A stretch of DNA of 64,000 nucleotides from Rhodanobacter thiooxydans (GTDB taxonomy: Bacteria > Pseudomonadota > Gammaproteobacteria > Xanthomonadales > Rhodanobacteraceae). This document shows positions 56,709-64,000 of this stretch, one piece after another. Below the pieces are notes generated by a model, which saw only the letters and a program-made list of their open reading frames with translations, ran no database searches and was not told where the DNA came from. The translations under genes were made by a program, and so were the position numbers. The first letter of the stretch is position 1; each line of letters opens with the position of its first letter. The stretch lies in assembly GCF_030291135.1 (NCBI RefSeq), contig NZ_CP127409.1:2418001-2482000 (forward strand), in the 5' to 3' direction.

Positions 56709-57596
56709 TTACGCCGCGCCCCGATGGCGCGCCGCTGCCTCGTGCAGGGGCGACATGTCGACACCGCTGGCCACATGCGCCGTGAATGCCGCCGGACATT
56801 GCCGGGCCACCGCCTGCGCCCGCTCCAGCGAACGCAGCTCCAGGAACACGCAACCGCCGCTGCCGGAAAGCCGCGCCTGACCGAAACCGCCCAGCCAGTC
56901 CAGCGCCGCGGCCACCCGCGGGTGCCGCGCGCGCACCACCGGCGCGAAGGCGTTTTCCGTCGTTTCACCGGAAGCAAAGGATGAAATTGTCGCCCGCGGC
57001 GCATTTCGTGTCAATTCAGGCGCTTGAAACAGCGCGGCGGTCGGCACCGGCTCGTGCGGGTCGAGCACCACGTAATGACGCGGCGGCAGCGCCAGCGGAC
57101 TGAGCTGCTCGCCGACGCCTTCGGCCCACGCCGAACGGCCGCGCACGAACACCGGCACATCGGCACCGAGCTGGCGCCCCAGTTCCGCCAGCGCATCCTC
57201 GTCCAGGCCCAGCCGCCACTGCTGGTTCAGCGCCACCAGCACAGTGGCCGCGTCGGAACTGCCACCGCCCAGCCCGCCGCCCAGCGGGATGCGCTTGTCC
57301 ACTTCGATATCGGCGCCCAGCGGCGTGCCGGTGCGTTCCTGCAACAGCCGCGCCGCCCGCACCACCAAGTCGGCGGACTCGGGCACGCCCGGCACCTCGC
57401 GCGTGCGCCGGACCAGGCCGTCGTCGCGCACGCGCAGGCGCACCTCGTCGCCCCAGTCGAGCAGGCGGAACACCGTCTGCAGCTCGTGATAGCCGTCCGG
57501 CCGCCGGCCGGTGATGCGCAGGAACAGGTTCAACTTGGCCGGCGCCGGCCACACCGTCCATCCGCCGGGCTCAGGCGGCGGCAACGATCGGCTCAT
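56709..57596 (-). CDS. ispE: IspE alone, from internal start (alternative model)
   Basis: If translation begins at the internal ATG at 57596, the product is a 295-residue IspE (283 in E. coli), with 16 extra residues (SRSLPPPEPGGWT and following) before the family start WPAPAKLNLFL. This ATG has no good ribosome-binding site. A GTG 16 codons on, behind GCGGATGG, would give a start almost exactly like other IspE proteins. The kinase itself is certain: the GHMP motif PLGGGLGGGSSDAA and the catalytic Asp region LGADVPVFVRG are present. It phosphorylates CDP-methylerythritol on the 2-hydroxyl. Confidence 0.75.
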   Translation of the reverse strand: MSRSLPPPEPGGWTVWPAPAKLNLFLRITGRRPDGYHELQTVFRLLDWGDEVRLRVRDDGLVRRTREVPGVPESADLVVRAARLLQERTGTPLGADIEVDKRIPLGGGLGGGSSDAATVLVALNQQWRLGLDEDALAELGRQLGADVPVFVRGRSAWAEGVGEQLSPLALPPRHYVVLDPHEPVPTAALFQAPELTRNAPRATISSFASGETTENAFAPVVRARHPRVAAALDWLGGFGQARLSGSGGCVFLELRSLERAQAVARQCPAAFTAHVASGVDMSPLHEAAARHRGAA

Positions 57597-58091
57597 GAAC
57601 ACGCGCAGGTCGTCGGGAAAGCCGTTCTCGCGATCGCGCTCACGTGCGAACGCAAACGTCGGATCGTTCTTGTCGACCGTGGCAAAACCGTGCTTCGCAT
57701 AGAACGGCGCATTCCATGGCACCTCGGCCAGCGTGCCCAGGTCCATCCGCCGGTAGCCGGCCTCGCGCGCCCAGGCGCAGGCGTGCTCCACCAGGGCGGC
57801 ACCGATGCCACGCCGGCCGTATTCCGGCAGTACGTCGATCTCGGCGATGCCGATCGCGCCATCGGCCAGCTCCGTATCCAGCCAGACGAAGCCGACCGGC
57901 GCGCCCGTTCCGTCCCGCGCCACCCACACCAGGCCGCGGTCGATCGCCTGGCGCAGCAGTTCCGGCGGGATCGACACGGCCGCATAGCTGGGCCACGCCG
58001 GGTGGCCGCGGAACAGCTGCACGGCCTTGCGCTCGATCGCGCACAAGGCCTCGACCTGGCTGGGGTCGGCACGTTCGATCGGGAAGGACAT
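56709..58091 (-). CDS. ispE: Continuous GNAT acetyltransferase - IspE reading frame
   Basis: From the ATG at 58091 (GGAA 6 bases upstream) an open frame of 460 residues runs to 56709 without a stop. Residues 1-165 are a GNAT acetyltransferase: SFPIERADPSQVEALCAIE, AEIDVLPEYGRRGIGAALVEHACAWAREAGYRRMDL with the acetyl-CoA loop RRGIGA, and NAPFYAKHGF. Residues 166-460 are a complete 4-diphosphocytidyl-2-C-methyl-D-erythritol kinase of the MEP isoprenoid pathway: PAPAKLNLFLRITGRRPDGYHELQTVF, PLGGGLGGGSSDAATVL, and ARLSGSGGCVF. GNAT proteins of this kind usually end at the point where IspE begins, so a lost stop codon, a genuine fusion, or in-frame internal initiation are all possible. lolB lies 71 bases upstream. 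Confidence 0.6.
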   Translation of the reverse strand: MSFPIERADPSQVEALCAIERKAVQLFRGHPAWPSYAAVSIPPELLRQAIDRGLVWVARDGTGAPVGFVWLDTELADGAIGIAEIDVLPEYGRRGIGAALVEHACAWAREAGYRRMDLGTLAEVPWNAPFYAKHGFATVDKNDPTFAFARERDRENGFPDDLRVFMSRSLPPPEPGGWTVWPAPAKLNLFLRITGRRPDGYHELQTVFRLLDWGDEVRLRVRDDGLVRRTREVPGVPESADLVVRAARLLQERTGTPLGADIEVDKRIPLGGGLGGGSSDAATVLVALNQQWRLGLDEDALAELGRQLGADVPVFVRGRSAWAEGVGEQLSPLALPPRHYVVLDPHEPVPTAALFQAPELTRNAPRATISSFASGETTENAFAPVVRARHPRVAAALDWLGGFGQARLSGSGGCVFLELRSLERAQAVARQCPAAFTAHVASGVDMSPLHEAAARHRGAA

Positions 58092-58162
58092 GCGGGTTCC
58101 GGAATTCGCCAAGCGGCCGCGCGGCCAGCAGAGGGCGCAAAGCCTAACCCAACCGGGCGGGC

Positions 58163-58771
58163 TTACTGAAACTGCCAGGACTCGATCGACAGCTTCACCT
58201 TGTACGGTACTTTCGCGGCGAACACCTTCGTCGGCAGCGGCGGCTGGCGCGCGTCGTCCCATTCGCGGTAGTCGACCGTCCAGCCATCCTGCTGCAGCAG
58301 CGAGGGCAAGCGGTTCTCGCCGAAGCTCAGTTCGGCCGGACCGCTGTCCGCGCGCAGGCCGAGCACCCAGGCACGCAGGTCGCGCAGCGGCACTTCCCAG
58401 CCCAGTGCCTTGCGCATCAGCGCCTCGGCATCGGGGCCACGCAACGGGCCGTGCGCCATGCCTTCCAGCAGGGCGCCGTCCGGACCGCCGCTGAGGCGGA
58501 AGTTCATGCCGCTGATCGCCGGCCCGCGCAGCACGAACTCGTACTGCTCGCCGTCCTGGGTCCAGCTGAAGCTGCCGCTGCCGCCGTCCTTGCCGTTGGA
58601 AACGCCGAGCCGGCCCTGCAGCACCCAATGATCGGCCTGCGCCAGCGCCCGTTCGCGCGCGAGCTGCGCGCCGAGCAGGCCGGCGTCGCCCTTCACGCGC
58701 ACCGCCTGCGGCACGCAGGCGGCAAGCAGCAGCGGCAGGACCACGGCGGCGAAACACAGCCACCGCCTCAT
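58163..58771 (-). CDS. lolB: Outer membrane lipoprotein LolB
   Basis: LolB receives lipoproteins from LolA and inserts them in the outer membrane. The 202-residue product starts at 58771 (MRRWLCFAAVVLPLLLAAC), with the lipobox LAAC and lipidated Cys19. The barrel part has WVLQGRLGVSNGKDGGSGSFSWTQDGEQYEFVLRGP and a C-terminal DGWTVDYREWDDARQPPLPTKV, both LolB-like. Its ATG overlaps the stop of the TPR gene (ATGA), so the two are coupled. Confidence 0.92.
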   Translation of the reverse strand: MRRWLCFAAVVLPLLLAACVPQAVRVKGDAGLLGAQLARERALAQADHWVLQGRLGVSNGKDGGSGSFSWTQDGEQYEFVLRGPAISGMNFRLSGGPDGALLEGMAHGPLRGPDAEALMRKALGWEVPLRDLRAWVLGLRADSGPAELSFGENRLPSLLQQDGWTVDYREWDDARQPPLPTKVFAAKVPYKVKLSIESWQFQ

Positions 58772-60525
58772 GGATGCAACCGCTTCAGGGTTTCCTGCAA
58801 GGAGGTGTTGTGCGGGTCGAGCTTGCGCACTTCGTCGAAGACCCGCCGCGCATCCTGCTGGCGACCCTGCTTCCACAGCACCTCGCCAAGGTGCACGCCG
58901 ACGTCGGCGTCCTTGCGCGCCAGCCAGGCGCCGCGCAGGGTCTGCGCGGCCTGGTCCAGGTGGCCCAGGCGGTACTGCAGCCAGCCCCAGGAATCGGCAA
59001 TCGCCGGGTCGTCCGGCTTCGCGGCGCGGGCGGCGCGGATCAGTCGCTCGGCCTCGGGCAGGTCGCGGTTCGCATCGGCGAGGGTGAAGCCCAGCGCGTT
59101 GCTGGCATCGACGTCACCCGGCTTGAGCTTCAGCAGGTGCTGGAAGTCCTGCACTGCCTGGTCGATCTGGCCGGCTTCCGCATAGGCCAGGCCGCGGCCG
59201 TACAGCAACCCGGGATCGTCCGGCACGACTTGCAGCGCGTGGCTGAACGCAGCCTCGGCCTTCGCATAGTTCTGTTCGCGCAGATACAGCTCGGCGTCGG
59301 CCTGCCAGGCCTGGCGCAACTGCGCAGGCTGGTCGAGATAGGCCAGTTGCAGCTGCCCCAGCAATTCGTGCGCCTCGGCACGCTTGCCCTGCGTGTGCAG
59401 GATCATCGCGCTGCGCAGGTCGGCGTCGAACGCGTGCTCGTCGGTGTCGCTGACCTGGTCGTACCAGGCCAGCGCCTCGGCTTCGCGATGCTGCATCTCG
59501 GCCAGCTGGCCAAGCAGGTAGGCGCTGCTTTCGCGGATCTCGGGCGGTGCCTTCTGTAATTCCTGGTACAGCGCCGCCAGCGCCTTGCCGTCCTGTTCGT
59601 GCGCGGCCAGTCCGGCGCGCATGACGAAGACGTCGGCGTTCTGCGGACCATGCGCCAGCAGCCGGCTGGCGCCGGCGTAGTCGCCGGCCTGGCCGAGCAT
59701 GCCGGCGTAAGCCAGGCGCAGCTGGATGTTCTGCGGCTCCTTCGCCAGCGCTTTCTGCAGCAGTGCACGGGCGCCGTCGTGGTCGCCGTCTTTGAACTTC
59801 ATCTGCGCCGCCCACGCGTAGGTCTCGGCGCTCTTGAACCGTTGCATCGCGGCGTCGGCAATCTGCACGGCATAGGTGTGCCGGCCGAGCCGGTCACCCA
59901 GCTCGCTCATCGCCAGCCACGCCTGCGCGTCACCCGGCAAACGCTGCGGCGTGGCCAGCGCCTCCAGCAGGCGAGCCGCCTGGGCCTGGTCGCGGGCGCC
60001 CACCAGCACGCGGCCGAACTGCCGCCAGGCGTCCTTGTCGCCGCTGCCGATCAGAAGTTCCAGCTGGCGCCGCGCCTCGGTCGTATCGCCGCGGTCCAGC
60101 GCCAGCTGGGCCCGCGCCTGGGCCATCGCGGCGGGCCTGGCGCCCAGCGCCTGCCAGCGATCCAGTGCGCGCCGGGCGGCAGCGTCGTCATGCACGGCAA
60201 TTGCCAGCCCGGCGGCGCGCTCGGCCACCTGCGGGTCGTTGCTCAAGGCCATCGCCTTGTCGTAATGGCCGGAGGCGGCCTTCAGGTCGGTGCGGGTCAG
60301 CGCCATCTCGCCGGCCAGCAACTGCGCCAGCACGTCGTGGTCGGCGTCCGGGGTGACCACCGTCAGGTGCGCCAGCGGCTGCGGCGTGGAGACCGTTTTC
60401 GGGGTGGAACGCAGCGGCGCGCCGGCGCAGGCGGCCAGGCCCAGCGCCAGCGTCGTTACTGCCGTAAAATGCCGCAGTTGCTTGAACTTGCCTGCCCCGC
60501 TCCGCACACTACCGTCCATCCACAT
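58768..60525 (-). CDS. TPR-repeat lipoprotein
   Basis: A 585-residue exported lipoprotein: signal with lipobox LAAC at 30-33, a short disordered stretch rich in Thr/Pro, then tetratricopeptide-like repeats along the whole length (for example DLKAASGHYDKAMALSNDPQVAERAAGLA and YAKAEAAFSHALQVVPDDPGLLYGRGLAYAEAGQIDQA). TPR proteins scaffold protein complexes; this one lies upstream of lolB in many gammaproteobacteria, but its partner is unknown. The ATG at 60525 or 60519 can be used; the frame to 60900 overlaps hemA and is rejected. Confidence 0.85.
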   Translation of the reverse strand: MWMDGSVRSGAGKFKQLRHFTAVTTLALGLAACAGAPLRSTPKTVSTPQPLAHLTVVTPDADHDVLAQLLAGEMALTRTDLKAASGHYDKAMALSNDPQVAERAAGLAIAVHDDAAARRALDRWQALGARPAAMAQARAQLALDRGDTTEARRQLELLIGSGDKDAWRQFGRVLVGARDQAQAARLLEALATPQRLPGDAQAWLAMSELGDRLGRHTYAVQIADAAMQRFKSAETYAWAAQMKFKDGDHDGARALLQKALAKEPQNIQLRLAYAGMLGQAGDYAGASRLLAHGPQNADVFVMRAGLAAHEQDGKALAALYQELQKAPPEIRESSAYLLGQLAEMQHREAEALAWYDQVSDTDEHAFDADLRSAMILHTQGKRAEAHELLGQLQLAYLDQPAQLRQAWQADAELYLREQNYAKAEAAFSHALQVVPDDPGLLYGRGLAYAEAGQIDQAVQDFQHLLKLKPGDVDASNALGFTLADANRDLPEAERLIRAARAAKPDDPAIADSWGWLQYRLGHLDQAAQTLRGAWLARKDADVGVHLGEVLWKQGRQQDARRVFDEVRKLDPHNTSLQETLKRLHP

Positions 60526-60543
60526 GCCTGCTCTGGTCACCGC

Positions 60544-60580
60544 CTGGCGACGTCGCGCCAAGCTTAGCCTACGTCGCCAG
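60544..60580. promoter_or_regulatory. Inverted repeat in the divergent TPR/hemA promoter region
   Basis: Perfect 10-bp arms CTGGCGACGT (60544-60553) and ACGTCGCCAG (60571-60580) separated by 17 bases, in the 84-base gap between the TPR gene and hemA. The position suits an operator controlling one or both genes; no regulator is known to me. Confidence 0.45.
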
Positions 60581-60609
60581 CCCCCTGCCGCCGAGATGTT
60601 CCGACCACC

Positions 60610-61887
60610 ATGCCGCTGATCGCCCTCGGGCTCAATCACCTCACCGCGCCGGTCAGCCTGCGCGAGCAGGTAGCGTTCGATGCGGACGCCGCCGGCGATG
60701 CCCTGCACGAACTGGCGCGCGAGCCCGGCGTGGAGGAGGCGATGATCCTGTCCACCTGCAATCGCACCGAGCTGTATGTTGGCGTCGCGGCAGGCGCGGA
60801 GGACATCCCGCAGGCATGGCTGAATCGTCATCACCATCTGACCCCCGGCAAGCTGGATGAGTTCCTGTACCGGCACGACGAGGACGACGCGGTGCGCCAC
60901 ATGTTCCGCGTCGCCACCGGGCTGGATTCAATGGTGCTCGGCGAGCCGCAGATCCTCGGCCAGGTGAAGGACGCCTACCAGCTCGCGCGCGAGGCGCAGT
61001 CGCTGAAGGCGCCGATGGACCGCCTGCTGCAGCACACCTTCGCGGTGGCCAAGCGGGTGCGCACGGACACCCGCATCGGTGCGCACACGGTGTCGGTCGC
61101 GTTCACCGCGGTGCGCCTGGCCGAGCAGGTGTTCACCGACCTGAAGCACGCCTGCGTGCTGCTGATCGGCGCTGGCGACACCATCGAACTTGCCGCGCGG
61201 CACCTGGCCGAGAAGCAGGTGCGCCGCCTGATCGTCGCCAACCGCACGCCGGAGACCGCGCAGGAACTGGCCGGCCGCCACGGCGGCTACGCGATCGCGC
61301 TGGCCGACCTGCCGCAGCACCTGGCCGAAGCCGACATCGTGATCTCCTCCACCGCCGCGCGGCAGCCGATCGTGACCCGCGCGATGGTCGAGCAGGCGAT
61401 GGCCGCGCGCAAACGCAAGCCGATGTTCATGGTCGACATCGCGGTGCCGCGCGACATCGAGGCCGGCGTGGGCGAGTTGCCCGACGTCTACCTCTACGGC
61501 ATCGACGACCTGCGCCAGGTGATCGACGACAACCTGCGCTCGCGCGCCGCCGCCGCGCACGAGGCCGAGGCGATCATCGACCTGCAGGTGGAACGTTACA
61601 TGGGCTGGCGCCGCGCGCTGACCCTGAAGAACCCTGCGCTGGACATGCGCCAGCATGCCGAGGTCTACCGCGACGAGGTGCTGGGCAAGGCCCGCGCGAT
61701 GCTGGCCCACGGCAAGTCGCCGGACGAGGCGCTGGCCTTCCTCGCCAACACGCTGACCAACAAGCTGCTGCACCACCCCAGCGCGCGCCTGCGCGAGGCG
61801 GCGCTGAGCGGCGACCTCGACCTGCTGCACGCGGCGGGCCGGCTGTACGGGCTGGACGACGAACAGGCCGGGACGCGGGACGAATAG
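60610..61887 (+). CDS. hemA: Glutamyl-tRNA reductase
   Basis: First enzyme of the C5 pathway to tetrapyrroles, converting glutamyl-tRNA to glutamate semialdehyde with NADPH. The 425-residue protein has catalytic Cys50 in [11 protein letters not shown], the [16 protein letters not shown] segment, an NADPH-binding [13 protein letters not shown] (near residue 190), and the C-terminal dimerisation helix. It diverges from the TPR-lolB-ispE genes and leads into prfA, the common hemA-prfA pair. Confidence 0.96.
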   Translation: MPLIALGLNHLTAPVSLREQVAFDADAAGDALHELAREPGVEEAMILSTCNRTELYVGVAAGAEDIPQAWLNRHHHLTPGKLDEFLYRHDEDDAVRHMFRVATGLDSMVLGEPQILGQVKDAYQLAREAQSLKAPMDRLLQHTFAVAKRVRTDTRIGAHTVSVAFTAVRLAEQVFTDLKHACVLLIGAGDTIELAARHLAEKQVRRLIVANRTPETAQELAGRHGGYAIALADLPQHLAEADIVISSTAARQPIVTRAMVEQAMAARKRKPMFMVDIAVPRDIEAGVGELPDVYLYGIDDLRQVIDDNLRSRAAAAHEAEAIIDLQVERYMGWRRALTLKNPALDMRQHAEVYRDEVLGKARAMLAHGKSPDEALAFLANTLTNKLLHHPSARLREAALSGDLDLLHAAGRLYGLDDEQAGTRDE

Positions 61888-61979
61888 CGAGGGCGGCTTG
61901 CTGCCGCCTGCCGCGCACGTCCGCAACGATGGAGCCGCGCCCGCTTCATCACCCGCCCTCTTCCATCGCCCTGCAGCCC

Positions 61980-63059
61980 ATGACCCCATCGATCCGCCGC
62001 AAGCTCGAAGCACTGGCCGAGCGCCATGAGGAAATCGGCCTGCTGCTGTCGCAGCCCGAGGTGCTCGCCGACAACACGCGCTTCCGCGAGCTGTCGCAGG
62101 AGTACGCCCAGCTCGAACCGGTCGCCGCCTCGCTGCGCGAGCACGACCAGGCCGAGCGCGAGCTGACGGAAACCCGCGCGATGCTGGACGACCCCGAGCT
62201 GCGCGAAATGGCCGGCGACGACGTGCGCCGGCTGGAGCAACGCCTGCTCGACCTGGACGGCGAACTGCAGCTCCTGCTGCTGCCGAAGGACCCGCGCGAC
62301 GAAGCCAACCTGTACCTCGAAGTGCGCGCCGGCACCGGTGGCGACGAGGCGGCGATCTTCGCCGGCGACCTGCTGCGCATGTACCTGCGCTACGCCGAAA
62401 GCCGCCGCTGGCACGTCGAGATCCTCAGCGAGCACGCCGGCGAGCACGGCGGCTACAAGGAGGTCGTGGCGCGCGTCGAGGGCAAGGGCGCGTACTCGCG
62501 GCTGAAGTTCGAATCCGGCACGCACCGCGTGCAGCGCGTGCCGGAAACCGAGTCGCAGGGGCGCATCCACACCTCGGCCGCGACCGTGGCGATCCTGCCC
62601 GAGCTGGACGAGATCGACGAGATCGAGATCAACCCGGCCGACCTCAAGGTCGATACCTTCCGCGCCTCCGGCGCCGGCGGCCAGCACGTCAACAAGACCG
62701 ACTCGGCGATCCGCATCACCCACCTGCCCACCGGCACCGTGGTGGAGTGCCAGGACGAACGCAGCCAGCACAAGAACCGCGCCCGCGCGATGAGCCTGCT
62801 CAAGGCGCGCCTGCTCGACGAGGCGCAGGGCAAGCAGAGCGCGGCGCAGGCGCAGGAACGCCGCCTGCAGGTCGGCTCCGGCGACCGCAGCCAGCGCATC
62901 CGCACCTACAACTACCCGCAGGGCCGGATCACCGACCACCGCATCAACCTCACCCTGTACCGCCTGCCCGAGATCATGCAGGGCGACCTGGGCGAACTGA
63001 TCGACACGCTGACCCGCGAGCACCAGGCCGACCAGTTGCAGGCACTTGGCGGCGCCTGA
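61980..63059 (+). CDS. prfA: Peptide chain release factor 1
   Basis: RF1 reads UAA and UAG stops. The 359-residue protein starts at the ATG at 61980 ([27 protein letters not shown]); an upstream ATG at 61929 adds 17 unrelated residues. The stop-codon tripeptide is PET (188-190), the PXT form that marks RF1 rather than RF2. The GGQ motif is at 233-235 ([18 protein letters not shown]). prmC, often next to prfA, is not present here. Confidence 0.97.
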   Translation: MTPSIRRKLEALAERHEEIGLLLSQPEVLADNTRFRELSQEYAQLEPVAASLREHDQAERELTETRAMLDDPELREMAGDDVRRLEQRLLDLDGELQLLLLPKDPRDEANLYLEVRAGTGGDEAAIFAGDLLRMYLRYAESRRWHVEILSEHAGEHGGYKEVVARVEGKGAYSRLKFESGTHRVQRVPETESQGRIHTSAATVAILPELDEIDEIEINPADLKVDTFRASGAGGQHVNKTDSAIRITHLPTGTVVECQDERSQHKNRARAMSLLKARLLDEAQGKQSAAQAQERRLQVGSGDRSQRIRTYNYPQGRITDHRINLTLYRLPEIMQGDLGELIDTLTREHQADQLQALGGA

Positions 63060-63111
63060 ACCTTGGCGTCACGGCGTGCTGGATTACCCTGCAGTCACCC
63101 CTTGCCCCCGT

Positions 63112-63139
63112 CGTCATTCCGGCGAAGGCCGGAATGACG
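63112..63139. repeat. REP palindrome CGTCATTCCGGC-GAAG-GCCGGAATGACG
   Basis: Perfect 12-bp arms with a 4-base loop, 52 bases after prfA. Core identical to the element at 1509-1528. May also end the hemA-prfA transcript. Confidence 0.75.
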
Positions 63140-63168
63140 AGGTTGAGAAGTTTCGAGGCTGAATACCC

Positions 63169-63933
63169 ATGAGCAAGCACTACCGCAAGGCGATCGAGGC
63201 ACTGCAGCTCGACCTGGTACGGCTGCAACACGGCCTGCGCAGCAGCGGCAAGCGCCTGCTGGTGATCTTCGAAGGCCGCGACGCCGCCGGCAAGGGCGGC
63301 ACCATCAAGGCCATCACCGAGAGCCTGGATACCCGCGGCTACCGCATCGCGGCCCTGCCGAAACCGAGCGACACCGAAGCCAGCCAGTGGTACTTCCAGC
63401 GCTACGTCGCCCACCTGCCCAGCGCCGGCGAGTTCGTGCTGTTCGACCGCAGCTGGTACAACCGCGCGGTGGTGGAACCCGCGATGGGGTTCTGCAGCAG
63501 CACGCAATACGAGGCCTTCCTCGACGCCGTGCCGGCATTCGAGAAGCTGCTCACCGACGACGGCATCATCCTCATCAAGTACTGGCTGGCGGTGGACCAG
63601 GCCGAGCAGGAAAAGCGCTTCGCCGAGCGCGCCGACGACCCGCTGAAACGCTGGAAGCTGTCGCCGGTGGACCTGGTCGCGCGCCAGAAGTACGCCGAGA
63701 TGGGCCGGCTGCGCGACGTGATGATCGAGCGCACGCAGCGCGACCACGCGCCCTGGTTCGTGGTCGATTTCAACGACCAGAAGCGCGGCCGGATCAACCT
63801 GATCCGGCACCTGCTGCAGCAGGTGCCGCTGCATGAGGAAGCCGTGCCCGCGGTGAAGTTGCCGAAGCTCAAGGGCAAGCCGAAGACCGAGCACGTCACC
63901 GACCAGGCGGCGTGGGTGCCCGATACGTTCTAG
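63169..63933 (+). CDS. ppk2: Polyphosphate kinase 2 (PPK2)
   Basis: A 254-residue cytosolic kinase of the single-domain PPK2 family, which uses polyphosphate to phosphorylate nucleotides (usually GDP or ADP). Walker A is GRDAAGKGGT (36-45), Walker B the FDRSWYNRA segment near residue 100, and the lid module ERTQRDHAPWFVVDFND near 185. The family start MSKHYRKAIEALQLDLVRLQ and C-terminal RINLIRHLLQQVP are typical. Its TAG stop shares the CTAG sequence with the stop of a convergent gene at the right border. Confidence 0.93.
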   Translation: MSKHYRKAIEALQLDLVRLQHGLRSSGKRLLVIFEGRDAAGKGGTIKAITESLDTRGYRIAALPKPSDTEASQWYFQRYVAHLPSAGEFVLFDRSWYNRAVVEPAMGFCSSTQYEAFLDAVPAFEKLLTDDGIILIKYWLAVDQAEQEKRFAERADDPLKRWKLSPVDLVARQKYAEMGRLRDVMIERTQRDHAPWFVVDFNDQKRGRINLIRHLLQQVPLHEEAVPAVKLPKLKGKPKTEHVTDQAAWVPDTF

Positions 63934-64000
63934 CCGGTGTGGAAGCCGTGCAGATCCTGCTCCGGCAGGTCCTCGCGGTTGACCGCCTCGACCCGCGCTG
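63930..64000 (-). CDS. C-terminal end of an unidentified minus-strand gene
   Basis: A frame entering from the right border reads ARVEAVNREDLPEQDLHGFHTG and stops at TAG (63932-63930), sharing CTAG with the ppk2 stop. The exact fit to the end of ppk2 suggests a real convergent gene, but only 22 residues are visible and I do not recognise them. Confidence 0.4.
   Translation of the reverse strand, partial: ARVEAVNREDLPEQDLHGFHTG

Overview
The window reads as chromosomal core sequence of a GC-rich gammaproteobacterium of the order Xanthomonadales, most likely Rhodanobacteraceae (Rhodanobacter, Dyella or a relative). The reasons are the GC-rich codon use, the gene orders rng-yhdP-tldD and TPR/lolB-ispE-tRNA(Gln)-prs-rplY-pth-ychF, the class II DAHP synthase, and families of short palindromic intergenic repeats of the kind seen in this group. 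The genus call is an inference from family resemblance and was not searched.

Left arm (1-18.3 kb): the 5' part of pmbA/tldE (minus), a DUF1653 gene and darP/yjgA (plus), then a minus-strand gene for an exported protein with one CXXCH heme motif and a long presumed beta-barrel part. Upstream of it lies a perfect FNR/Anr-type box. Next come tldD, yhdP and rng (minus), an ATP-pyrophosphatase and a Mug-like glycosylase (plus), a 618-bp palindrome-rich element, a two-gene c-type cytochrome operon (minus), an exported amidase (plus), and a DAHP synthase/dsbB pair (minus).

Centre (18.3-52.3 kb): one almost unbroken minus-strand block of translation and transcription genes. In order of transcription it runs tRNA-Tyr, -Gly, -Thr, tuf2, tRNA-Trp, secE, nusG, rplKAJL, rpoBC, rpsL, rpsG, fusA, tuf1, the S10 operon (rpsJ to rpsQ), the spc operon (rplN to secY) and the alpha operon (rpsM to rplQ). 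Promoter-like sequences can be placed before the tRNAs, rplK, rpsL, rpsJ and rpsM. A conserved L10 leader precedes rplJ, and a terminator-like hairpin with a U-run lies inside the S10 leader. A truncated tRNA-Tyr copy sits between the tRNA promoter and the intact tRNA-Tyr.

Right arm (52.3-64 kb): a minus-strand set consisting of a TPR lipoprotein, lolB, a GNAT domain continuous in frame with ispE, tRNA-Gln, prs, rplY, pth, ychF and a thioesterase. It diverges from hemA-prfA-ppk2 on the plus strand. The end of an unidentified minus-strand gene is cut at the right border.

The most notable points are the cytochrome-barrel gene with its FNR-type box, the GNAT-IspE continuous reading frame, the MITE-like elements sharing AAGAGCTTTC termini, the tRNA-Tyr remnant directly behind a strong promoter, and a family of miniature palindromes in nearly every long spacer of the ribosomal operons. 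No rRNA genes, CRISPR arrays, transposases or phage genes were seen.
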